A DNA stretch of 19,798 nt. Origin: Cyanobacteria bacterium OH_PDB_112 (GTDB lineage: Bacteria; Cyanobacteriota; Vampirovibrionia; Gastranaerophilales; CAJFVJ01). Position numbers and translations under genes: made by a program. Shown here piece by piece: positions 13,417 to 19,798 of the stretch. The stretch spans positions 1-19,798 of the forward strand of contig JAEWLZ010000143.1 of the NCBI GenBank assembly GCA_023457295.1, in the 5' to 3' direction. The notes beneath the pieces are model-generated. The model saw nothing but the letters and a program-made list of their open reading frames with translations. It was not told the origin of the DNA and ran no database searches. Position 1 is the stretch's first letter. Every line of letters begins with the position of its first letter.

Positions 13417-15405
13417 ATGAAAAGAAAATTTTTATTTTTTTTATTTATATTGACAGCTGTTATAGGAACATTTTCTATTTTGGGAGGAGAAAATGGCTTT
13501 AATCCCGCTGATTTAAATAGGATTTCTTATAAAAAAGCTCTTGAGCTTGAAAGCAAAGGAGAGTATAAAAATGCTTACTATGCTTTTAAAAAAGTAGCAT
13601 CATTTTATCCTGCTTATGACGCTGTTTTGTATCATCAATCGGATTGTGCCGCCAAAATTGAAGATGAAAAAACCGCAATAAAAAAACTTGAAAATCTTAT
13701 AGAAAAATATCCTAAATCGAAACTTTTACCCGCAGCTTATTATAAGTTAGGACAAGCTTATTATCGTACAGGAAGGTATACTTCATCAGAGAAAACTTTC
13801 AGAAAGCTTACTAAAAAATATCCTGATTCTGATTATAGAATTGCCGCTTATTATTATGTCGGACTTTTGAATAAGAAAAAAAATCCCGCTTATGCTGTTT
13901 CTTTGTGGAAAGAGTATCTTAAAGCTAGTCCTGAAGGGCGTTTTGGTGTGGAGTGCGCTAAAGAACTTCAAAAAATAAATGCCTCGTTAAGTAATGCAGA
14001 CAGAATAAATATTGGAATAGCTTACTATTTTGCAGGATGCCCTTCTAAGGCAATTAGTTATCTTGGAAATTTGCCTATAAATAAAAGTTGGTATTATTTG
14101 GCGCAAAGTTATGTCCAAGTGGGGCAAAATGATAAAGCCACAGAAACATTAAAAAACGGTTTTGTTTTTTATACCCGAAATCTTTCCAAAGATGATTTGC
14201 AAGAAATGGTTAAGCTTTATGTCAGATTGAATCCGAAATCAAAACTTGAAAGTTGGAAAGATGCAGTAATTATTACAAGAAATACTTCTGTTCATGATTA
14301 TGCTCTTTATAATCTTGCGAAAGTTTCACCAAAAAATGAGGCTATTGGGATTTATAATCGTATAATAAGCAACTATCCGCAAAGTGATTTTGCTTCGGAA
14401 TCTCTTTGGGAATTGATGTGGGATGCTTACAAATCTAAAAATTACAGTAAGGCTTTATATATTTCGGAGCTTCATCGCACAAAATTTAAAAATTCGATAG
14501 CCTCTCCAAAAGTTCTGTTTTGGAAGGGTAAAATCTTTGAAAAACAAGGACGAAAACATGATGCGGGCAAATGTTATGATGAAATTTTGGAAAATTATAA
14601 TACAAGTTATTATGCATTTAGAGCAAACGGAAGAAAAAAAGCTTTAATGCACCTTAGAGATACATTATGGTCTACAAAACCTTCGAACAGATTAAGTGAT
14701 GTCTTTTATGAAATAAAAACACCGATTTCGGCATTGAAAATTAAAAAAGTCTATGGGGATTCATTTTGGGAACTTTTACAAGTGGAGGATTATGATCTCG
14801 TTGAAAATTATAAAATTGAAAATGATGAATTACTAAGTTGGATAAATTATCAGAAAAAATTATCATCAAAGTCATGTCTTTTGGCTAGAAATATTGTAGA
14901 TTCTAAGTACCCTAATCCTGATGTTGATGAAGAAATTTGCAAACTTGCTTTCCCTCTTTATTATCTTGAAGAAGTTAATCATTTTGCTAAGATGAACAAG
15001 ATTGATTCGGCGATTATAATTTCTGTATTGAAAGAAGAAAGCTATTTCAATCCTAAAGCTGTAAGTATTTCCAATGCCCGTGGTCTTATGCAGCTACTTC
15101 CTTCAACTGCTGCTCACATTGCAAATAAAAAAGGTTTAGCTTATTCCGGCAAAAATCATTTATTCGAGCCTCAAAAAAATATTGAACTCGGAAGTACATA
15201 CTTACGTTCTTTATATGATGAAACAGGCAGTATGTTATATGCTGTTGCTTCTTACAATGCGGGTCCTGGGGCTGTGCAAAAATGGATTAAAGAAAGCAAA
15301 ACATCTGATATTGACCAATTTGTCGAAGATATTCCTTATCAGGAAACTCAAAATTATGTCAAAAAAGTTTATCGCTCTTATTGGTGTTATTCAAGAATGT
15401 ATTGA
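13417..15405 (+). CDS. Soluble lytic murein transglycosylase (Slt70-like), 662 aa
   Basis: Slt-type enzymes cleave the MurNAc-GlcNAc bond of peptidoglycan with formation of a 1,6-anhydro ring, in the periplasm. The ATG at 13417 is chosen because GGGAAG lies 7 bases upstream and a signal peptide follows at once (KRKFLFFLFILTAVIGTFSI). An in-frame TTG at 13387, inside the previous gene, would spoil it. Residues about 35-500 are a TPR-like superhelix (AYYKLGQAYYRTGRYTSSEK, LFWKGKIFEKQGRKHDA), resembling the U-shaped domain of Slt70. The catalytic domain (about 515-660) has LKEESYFNP with catalytic Glu541, ARGLMQLLPSTA (about 554) and SYNAGPGAV (about 611). It overlaps nothing but sits 1 base after the upstream stop, so translation is probably coupled to the 5'-nucleotidase. 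Confidence 0.94.
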   Translation: MKRKFLFFLFILTAVIGTFSILGGENGFNPADLNRISYKKALELESKGEYKNAYYAFKKVASFYPAYDAVLYHQSDCAAKIEDEKTAIKKLENLIEKYPKSKLLPAAYYKLGQAYYRTGRYTSSEKTFRKLTKKYPDSDYRIAAYYYVGLLNKKKNPAYAVSLWKEYLKASPEGRFGVECAKELQKINASLSNADRINIGIAYYFAGCPSKAISYLGNLPINKSWYYLAQSYVQVGQNDKATETLKNGFVFYTRNLSKDDLQEMVKLYVRLNPKSKLESWKDAVIITRNTSVHDYALYNLAKVSPKNEAIGIYNRIISNYPQSDFASESLWELMWDAYKSKNYSKALYISELHRTKFKNSIASPKVLFWKGKIFEKQGRKHDAGKCYDEILENYNTSYYAFRANGRKKALMHLRDTLWSTKPSNRLSDVFYEIKTPISALKIKKVYGDSFWELLQVEDYDLVENYKIENDELLSWINYQKKLSSKSCLLARNIVDSKYPNPDVDEEICKLAFPLYYLEEVNHFAKMNKIDSAIIISVLKEESYFNPKAVSISNARGLMQLLPSTAAHIANKKGLAYSGKNHLFEPQKNIELGSTYLRSLYDETGSMLYAVASYNAGPGAVQKWIKESKTSDIDQFVEDIPYQETQNYVKKVYRSYWCYSRMY

Positions 15406-15411
15406 TTGCGA

Positions 15412-15432
15412 AAGATTTTTGTAAAAAATCTT
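15412..15432 (+). terminator. Candidate AT-rich hairpin terminator after the lytic transglycosylase
   Basis: AAGATTTTT (15412-15420) pairs perfectly with AAAAATCTT (15424-15432) over a GTA loop, 7 bases after the stop. There is no long T-run after it, so termination may be weak. A second inverted pair, GTTGCTTT (15450-15457) with AAAGCAAC (15483-15490), follows. Confidence 0.4.
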
Positions 15433-15508
15433 GAGTCTTTAAAAGGTGAGTTGCTTTAGGTGTAAGCGTAGAGCTTTCGACAAAAGCAACGACACTAGAT
15501 TTTGCCAA

Positions 15509-15537
15509 TTGAAATTATAAAAATTTCGTGATAATAT
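15509..15537 (+). promoter_or_regulatory. Promoter of the SRP RNA
   Basis: TTGAAA (15509-15514), a 17-base spacer and TAATAT (15532-15537) preceded by TGA give an extended -10 promoter. The predicted transcription start is near 15545, just where the RNA structure begins. Confidence 0.5.
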
Positions 15538-15544
15538 CAAAATT

Positions 15545-15638
15545 GCTCGAAAGAGCAGCGGCGGCGGGAGGCTGGCGAACCTTGTCAGGACGGGAACGTA
15601 GCAGCAATAAGTCATAACCTCTCGGGTGTCGCTTTTTT
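15545..15638 (+). ncRNA. ffs: Signal recognition particle RNA (4.5S type)
   Basis: The hallmark helix-8 core is present: GTCAGG (15584-15589), a 3-bp stem ACG/CGT closing a GGAA tetraloop (15593-15596) and the asymmetric-loop partner AGCAGC (15600-15605), which is the Ffh M-domain binding site. Outer strands around GCGGCGGCGGGAGG (from about 15558) pair imperfectly with CCTCTCGGGTGTCGC (15618-15632), and a T-run (15633-15638) ends the transcript. The RNA binds Ffh and delivers ribosomes making membrane proteins to FtsY. The length is about 82-94 bases depending on the 5' end: a separate hairpin GCTC-GAAA-GAGC (15545-15556) precedes the core and would be included if transcription starts at 15545. 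No Alu domain is seen, so this is the short bacterial form. The 3' end is set by the T-run; the 5' end is less certain. Confidence 0.9.
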
Positions 15639-15747
15639 AATGAAATAAAATTGCAGAATTGAATTTTATGAACTGGACGAAACCGCAGTTGCGGAGCGAA
15701 GTAATCTTTGATTGCACAGGCGGAATAATTTGCGGAAGTGAAGTTAA
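15639..15747. other. Spacer between the SRP RNA and the thioesterase
   Basis: This spacer holds a possible remnant of the palindromic repeat (TTGCGGAGCGAAGTAATCT, 15689-15707), the small inverted repeat CCGC/GCGG around 15683-15694, and the ribosome binding site of the next gene. I see no RNA gene beyond the SRP RNA. Confidence 0.35.
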
Positions 15748-16158
15748 ATGAAGCATTCTTTTGAAGACAAAATTTATTACGCGGATACCGATTGCTATGG
15801 TGTTGTCTGGCATGGTGCTTATACTCGCTGGATTGAACGCTCTCGTACAGAATTTTGTAATATGTTTTTAGATGTTCACAAATTTGAAAAAGAAGGAACT
15901 CTTTTTCCCGTTGTGGAACTGAATATTCGTTACAAGGCTTCGGCAAAACTTTTTGATGAGATAATCGTTGAAACAGCTTTGCTGGAAATCAAAAAAACGA
16001 GTATGAGTTTCGAGACTAAAATTATAGAAAAAAATACAGGCAAAGTTTTTGTAATCGCTATTTCTACTTTGGTAACCACAAATATTGACGGCAAACTTAA
16101 CAGACAGATTCCTCAGGAAATTTCTGAAACTTTATCATCTGTATTGCAAATTTGCTAA
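15748..16158 (+). CDS. YbgC/4HBT-family acyl-CoA thioesterase, 136 aa
   Basis: This is a single hot-dog-fold domain of the usual length. The family signature YADTDCYGVVWHGAYTRW (residues 11-28) has the catalytic Asp15 and the active-site His22, followed by ERSRTEF. The later FPVVELNIRYKASAKLFDEI is the typical second strand region. Proteins of this family hydrolyse acyl-CoA or acyl-ACP thioesters in the cytoplasm; ybgC of E. coli lies beside the Tol-Pal genes, but no tol gene is present here, so substrate and role stay open. GGAAGTGAAG provides the ribosome binding site just before the ATG. The stop codon overlaps the opposite-strand tatD stop by 4 bases. Confidence 0.88.
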   Translation: MKHSFEDKIYYADTDCYGVVWHGAYTRWIERSRTEFCNMFLDVHKFEKEGTLFPVVELNIRYKASAKLFDEIIVETALLEIKKTSMSFETKIIEKNTGKVFVIAISTLVTTNIDGKLNRQIPQEISETLSSVLQIC

Positions 16159-16919
16159 ATACCAAAAAGCTTTTGAGCATTTAAAGTAGTCTGTTGTTCG
16201 ACTTCTTCAAATGATATTCCGCGAATCTGTGCTATTTTCTCAGCGATAATTCTCACATTTGCAGGTGAGTTTGTCTTTCCTCGATAGGGTTCGGGTGTTA
16301 AATAAGGAGAATCTGTTTCTAAAAGCAGGTTTTCAAGAGGAATATTTTTTGCAACTTCTTGAGGTTTTTTAGCATTTTTGAAAGTTACAACACCGCCAAG
16401 AGCTATGTAAAATCCTTGTTTTACACATTCTTCGGCAAATTCCGGACTGCCTGAGAAACAATGCATTACAACTCCGATTTCATGAGCTTTTGTTGCTTTC
16501 AAAATTTCCATGACATCGCCATGCGCTTCTCTATCGTGGACTATAACAGGCTTTTTAAGCTCTTTTGCGATTTCTATCTGTTTGAAAAAAACTTCTTTCT
16601 GTAAATCTTTAAAAGATTTATCCCAGTAATAATCCAGTCCTATTTCGCCTATTGCTGTTACTTTTGGGTGTTTGGCGAGTGATTTTATCAGGCTATAGGA
16701 ACTTTCATCCCATTTTTTTGCATCACAAGGATGAATCCCTATTGCTCCGAAAACATTATCATAGGTGCTTATAAGGCTCATTATCCTGTCAAATCCTGAT
16801 GATTCGACACCTGGGATTATTATTTTTTCTACTCCCGCATCCGAGGAGGATTTAAGAAGGTCTTCAAACCTTTCTTCATAGTCCTCAAAATCAATGTGAG
16901 CGTGGGTATCTATTAACAT
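16155..16919 (-). CDS. tatD: TatD-family metal-dependent DNase/hydrolase, 254 aa
   Basis: The TIM-barrel amidohydrolase-like TatD family is recognised by its metal ligands: THAHID (His6, His8), GEIGLDYY (Glu92), VIVHDREA (His128), VMHCFSG (His153) and LLETDSPYLTP (Asp203). The length is normal. Family members are Mg-dependent 3'-5' exonucleases linked to DNA repair and, in some cases, D-tyrosyl-tRNA deacylation; exact activity varies. The start is placed at 16919 because the protein then begins MLIDTHAHIDF like its relatives, and the ATG overlaps the metG stop as TAATG, implying translational coupling; an open frame continues upstream to 17021 but lies inside metG. Pairing of metG and tatD is common in bacteria. 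Confidence 0.95.
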   Translation of the reverse strand: MLIDTHAHIDFEDYEERFEDLLKSSSDAGVEKIIIPGVESSGFDRIMSLISTYDNVFGAIGIHPCDAKKWDESSYSLIKSLAKHPKVTAIGEIGLDYYWDKSFKDLQKEVFFKQIEIAKELKKPVIVHDREAHGDVMEILKATKAHEIGVVMHCFSGSPEFAEECVKQGFYIALGGVVTFKNAKKPQEVAKNIPLENLLLETDSPYLTPEPYRGKTNSPANVRIIAEKIAQIRGISFEEVEQQTTLNAQKLFGI

Positions 16920-18463
16920 TACTTTTTCTTTTTGTCCCCTGCAAATTCGGAGTCCAAACGTAAAAATACAGGCTTTACAGTTTCGGGCGATGCTATTTTT
17001 CCTGTTTTTAACCCACCCCATTCAAGTTCATCGTATTTGACATCAGATACATTTCCATCGCAAGAAAGTTGTGACCAGATGTCCTGCGATATATTTGGGC
17101 AATATGGATAAATCAAAACTGCAACATGACGCATTGTTTCGAGAGTATTATAAATAACTTCTCCACATTCTGTCCATTTTTCTTCTTTGGCAAGAGACCA
17201 TGGAGCTTTGTCATTGACGTATTTATTGGTTTCGTTGATAAGTTCCATTATAGCTTCTGCACCCTGCTCTATCGCAAAATTTTCAAAAGCGACAGCGGTT
17301 TTGTCTTTTGCCGTTTCTGTTGAGGTTTTAAGTGTATTAGAGGCAAATTCAGGTTTGATTTCTCCGTCAAAATACTTGCAAAGCATACTAAGTGAACGAT
17401 TTAAGAGGTTGCCCATGCTGTTTGCGAGCTCGGCATTTACTTTCGCTTTAAAATCATCATCGGAGTAGTTTCCGTCACGTCCAAAAGGCGTTGCTGAAGC
17501 AAAGAAATATCTTATTGCATCAGGATTTTCAAGCTGGAATGTTTCCATTAGACTTGTCGGTGAAATAGTGTTTCCTAGTGACTTACCCATTTTTTGTTCA
17601 TCAACTGTAATCCAGCCGTGTGCAAAAATTGACTCAGGAAGTTCAACATCAAGCGCCATGAGAATTGCAGGCCAGTAAATTGCATGAAACTTCAAAATAT
17701 CTTTTCCGATAATATGATGAGCAGGCCAGTAATTTTTAAAATCTTCTCCGTCAGGATAGCCTAAAGCTGTGATATAGTTGGATAAAGCATCAATCCAAAC
17801 ATAAATTACCTGAGAATCGTCACCCGGAACAGGAATACCCCATTGAAGAGTTTCTGTTGAGCGCGAAACGCTTATGTCGCGTATGTCTTCAAGCTGATTA
17901 AGGACTTCATTGACACGGTATTCGGGTTTTACGGCTTTTTTGATATATTCGCGCAGTTTGTCTTTGTAATCAGTAAGCTTGAAGAAGTAATTTTCTTCTG
18001 TGACTTTCTCGGGTTTTGACATATGATTCGGGCAAAGTCCCTCATCTGTGAGGTCTTTTTCGTTCAAAAAGCATTCACATCCACTGCAATAAATACCTGT
18101 GTAAGAGTCTTTGTAGACTGCTCCCACATCAATTAATTTTTTAAAAATTTTCTGAACGGCAATTTTGTGCGCTTCATCAGTTGTCCTGATGTATTTATCA
18201 TAGTCTATGTCCAAAAGTTCCCAAGCTTTTTTAAATTCGCTAACATTAGCATCACAAAGCTCTTTAGGCGTGATGCCTTGTGCGGCGGCTGTTTTTTGGA
18301 TTTTTATTCCGTGTTCATCTGAGCCTGTCAAAAAATAAACATCATAACCCATTTGTTTACGTTGTCTTGCTATTACATCAGTTGCAATTTTTTCGTAAGC
18401 ATGACCAATGTGAGGCACTCCGTTTACGTAGTCTATTGCGGTTGTGATATAAAATTTTTTCAT
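16919..18463 (-). CDS. metG: Methionyl-tRNA synthetase, 514 aa
   Basis: This class I synthetase charges tRNA-Met with methionine, for both initiation and elongation. The HIGH motif is PHIGH (18-21), and the second signature reads KMGKS (291-295) where KMSKS is standard; Gly at this site probably tolerates catalysis. The connective domain has a single knuckle, CSGC...CPNH, so one zinc site with three Cys and one His. Other family features are LTGSDEHGIKIQKTA, YVWIDALSNYITALGYP and HGWITVDEQKMGKSLGN. The length is that of forms without the C-terminal Trbp111-like dimerisation domain. AAAGGG before the ATG gives the ribosome binding site. It is the first gene of metG-tatD and is divergent from rph across about 70 bases. 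Confidence 0.96.
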   Translation of the reverse strand: MKKFYITTAIDYVNGVPHIGHAYEKIATDVIARQRKQMGYDVYFLTGSDEHGIKIQKTAAAQGITPKELCDANVSEFKKAWELLDIDYDKYIRTTDEAHKIAVQKIFKKLIDVGAVYKDSYTGIYCSGCECFLNEKDLTDEGLCPNHMSKPEKVTEENYFFKLTDYKDKLREYIKKAVKPEYRVNEVLNQLEDIRDISVSRSTETLQWGIPVPGDDSQVIYVWIDALSNYITALGYPDGEDFKNYWPAHHIIGKDILKFHAIYWPAILMALDVELPESIFAHGWITVDEQKMGKSLGNTISPTSLMETFQLENPDAIRYFFASATPFGRDGNYSDDDFKAKVNAELANSMGNLLNRSLSMLCKYFDGEIKPEFASNTLKTSTETAKDKTAVAFENFAIEQGAEAIMELINETNKYVNDKAPWSLAKEEKWTECGEVIYNTLETMRHVAVLIYPYCPNISQDIWSQLSCDGNVSDVKYDELEWGGLKTGKIASPETVKPVFLRLDSEFAGDKKKK

Positions 18464-18535
18464 AAAACTGCCCTTTAAAAATATTTTGATATATACTTAG
18501 ATTAAAACAAAAATAGACCTGAAAGGCAAATGAAT

Positions 18536-19249
18536 ATGCGCAAAAATAGAGAAAATGAGCAGTTAAGAGAGATAAAATTCACAAGAAATTTTACAAAACA
18601 TGCACTTGGTTCGGTTTTAGTTGAATTTGGTGACACAAAAGTTATAGTTACCGCATCTGTTGAGGAAAAACAGCCTCGCTGGATGAATGAACAAGGCAAA
18701 GGCTGGATTACCGCCGAATATTCTCTTTTACCGGGTTCTACCCATACAAGGGTTGAGCGTGAGAGAGGCATAAGAGTTTCCGGGCGCACACAGGAGATCC
18801 AGCGTCTTATAGGACGTTCTTTACGCGCTTGTGTGGATTTAAATAAACTCGGAGAACGTACCATTACCATTGATGCCGATGTAATTCAGGCAGATGGAGG
18901 AACTCGTACGGCAAGTATTTCAGGTGGTTTTGTGGCTTTATGCGATGCCATAAATAAACTTCTTAAAGAAGGTAAACTTGAGCAAAATCCCGTGATTCAG
19001 CCGATAGCAGCAATAAGTGCAGGTATTGTGGGTGGAGAGATTTGTCTTGACCTTGAATATGAAGAAGATTCGATTGCTGATGTTGATGCAAATATTGTTA
19101 TGATGAAGGACGGTTCTCTCGTTGAATTTCAGGCAACTTCAGAAGGTGCGCCTTATACACAAGAACAGATGTTTGAAATTTTAAAAATAAGTCAAAATGC
19201 TATTGAAGATATAATTTCGCTTCAGGAAGAAGTATTAAGTCAGGAGTAA
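18536..19249 (+). CDS. rph: Ribonuclease PH, 237 aa
   Basis: RNase PH is a phosphorolytic 3'-5' exoribonuclease that trims tRNA 3' ends and works as a ring-shaped hexamer. Motifs include MRKNRENEQLREIKF at the start (family form MR.dgR...QLR), GWITAEYSLLPGSTHTR, RTQEIQRLIGRSLRA, DADVIQADGGTRTASISGG and the phosphate/metal-site region DVDANIVMMKDGSLVEFQ. I place the start at the second ATG (18536) because GAAAGG is then 9 bases upstream and the protein begins like its relatives; the ATG at 18530 is only 3 bases from that site. A TATACT at 18492-18497 is a possible -10 box. The length is normal. hisS starts 3 bases after the stop, so they are co-transcribed. Confidence 0.95.
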   Translation: MRKNRENEQLREIKFTRNFTKHALGSVLVEFGDTKVIVTASVEEKQPRWMNEQGKGWITAEYSLLPGSTHTRVERERGIRVSGRTQEIQRLIGRSLRACVDLNKLGERTITIDADVIQADGGTRTASISGGFVALCDAINKLLKEGKLEQNPVIQPIAAISAGIVGGEICLDLEYEEDSIADVDANIVMMKDGSLVEFQATSEGAPYTQEQMFEILKISQNAIEDIISLQEEVLSQE

Positions 19250-19252
19250 AAA

Positions 19253-19798
19253 ATGATTAAAGCCCAAAAAGGAACGAAAGATATTTTGCCAAAAGACAGC
19301 TATAAATGGCAGTTTATGGAGCAAAAAGCCATAGATGTTTTTCAGAGTGCGAATTTTCAGGAACTTCGTACCCCCATTTTTGAGGCAACAGAGCTTTTTG
19401 CTAGAGGTGTAGGAGATTCTACCGACATCGTAAACAAAGAAATGTATACTTTTGAAATTGCAGAACGCAGTTTGACACTTCGTCCCGAGAATACAGCGGG
19501 AGTAGTAAGAGCATATATTGAAAATGGGATGCACAGGCTTCCGTCACCTGTAAAACTTTGGTATAAGGGTCCTATGTTCCGTTATGAACGTCCGCAGGCG
19601 GGTCGTCAAAGACAATTTCATCAAGTCGGCGTTGAGATGTTCGGGATTCAATCTCCGACTGCTGACGCTGAGGTTATTTCTTTAGCTATGGAATATTTAA
19701 AGGCTTTAGGCATTCCAAATTTGACCCTTGAAATAAATTCCATAGGCTGTAAAGAGTGCCGCCATGGTTATCGTGAAAATCTTAAAAAAGTCATAGAA
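19253..19798 (+). CDS. hisS: Histidyl-tRNA synthetase, N-terminal part (3' end outside window)
   Basis: This is a class II synthetase that charges tRNA-His. The visible 182 residues include KAQKGTKDILP at the start, the motif 1 region LRTPIFEATELFARGVGDST, LTLRPENTAGVVRAY, and motif 2 around MFRYERPQAGRQRQFHQVGV, where the Arg of FRYE contacts ATP. The frame runs open to the last base, so the catalytic histidine motifs and the anticodon-binding domain lie outside. CAGGAG, inside the last codons of rph, gives a ribosome binding site 6 bases before the ATG, so the genes are translationally close-coupled. Confidence 0.96.
   Translation, partial: MIKAQKGTKDILPKDSYKWQFMEQKAIDVFQSANFQELRTPIFEATELFARGVGDSTDIVNKEMYTFEIAERSLTLRPENTAGVVRAYIENGMHRLPSPVKLWYKGPMFRYERPQAGRQRQFHQVGVEMFGIQSPTADAEVISLAMEYLKALGIPNLTLEINSIGCKECRHGYRENLKKVIE

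Noticed and set aside
15668..15751. 27-codon plus-strand frame ending in an ATGA overlap with the thioesterase start
   Set aside because: It has no ribosome binding site and crosses the repeat remnant; the overlap alone is weak support for a leader peptide.
15515..15946. 143-codon minus-strand frame
   Set aside because: It runs antisense through both the SRP RNA and the thioesterase gene and has no recognisable features.
16920..17021. Longer N-terminus for TatD
   Set aside because: The extra residues overlap metG and do not resemble TatD; the family begins at MLIDTHAHID and the TAATG overlap explains the start.

Overview
The window looks like chromosome from an AT-rich, Gram-negative-type bacterium. 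KdsB (CMP-KDO synthetase) implies a KDO-containing outer membrane. The Slt-type lytic transglycosylase and a secreted 5'-nucleotidase imply a periplasm. Several proteins (the tandem paralogues at 4832-6459, the small protein at 731-1000, the glycine-rich protein at the left edge) resemble lineage-specific proteins I associate with Vampirovibrionia/Melainabacteria (Gastranaerophilales). That assignment is an impression from recall, not proof. I see no rRNA, tRNA, insertion sequence, prophage or CRISPR array.

Layout. 2-1000: the 3' end of an unrecognised protein converging on a small unrecognised gene. 1099-2856 (-): exported TPR protein. 2958-4592 (+): xerD-kdsB, closed by a terminator. 4706-6459: a tandem duplication of an unrecognised gene with near-constant ends and a variable middle; each copy has its own near-perfect sigma-28/sigma-D-type promoter. 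6490-6540: a strong hairpin directly in front of a CheR-like methyltransferase remnant (6540-7190), which converges without a gap on a TPR-GAF-HD-GYP signalling protein (7191-9740, -). 9875-9957: a palindromic dispersed-type repeat. 9982-10305 (-): small putative lipoprotein. 10581-11423: an NfnA/SudB-like flavoprotein without its usual large partner, followed by a strong terminator. 11536-11673 (-): a 45-codon ORF with a good ribosome binding site. 11838-15405: a two-gene envelope operon (5'-nucleotidase, lytic transglycosylase). 15545-15638: the signal recognition particle RNA. 15748-16158: a YbgC-like thioesterase, whose stop overlaps that of tatD in a metG-tatD operon on the minus strand. 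18536 onward: rph-hisS, divergent from metG, with hisS cut by the window edge.

Most of the window is housekeeping (tRNA charging, RNA trimming, SRP, chromosome dimer resolution, LPS precursor synthesis, wall turnover). The accessory and most interesting part is 4.7-9.7 kb: paralogues under motility-type promoters, a degenerate chemotaxis-type methyltransferase and a predicted cyclic-di-GMP phosphodiesterase lie side by side, which suggests a motility, surface or signalling neighbourhood. That functional link is inference from context and promoter sequence only.
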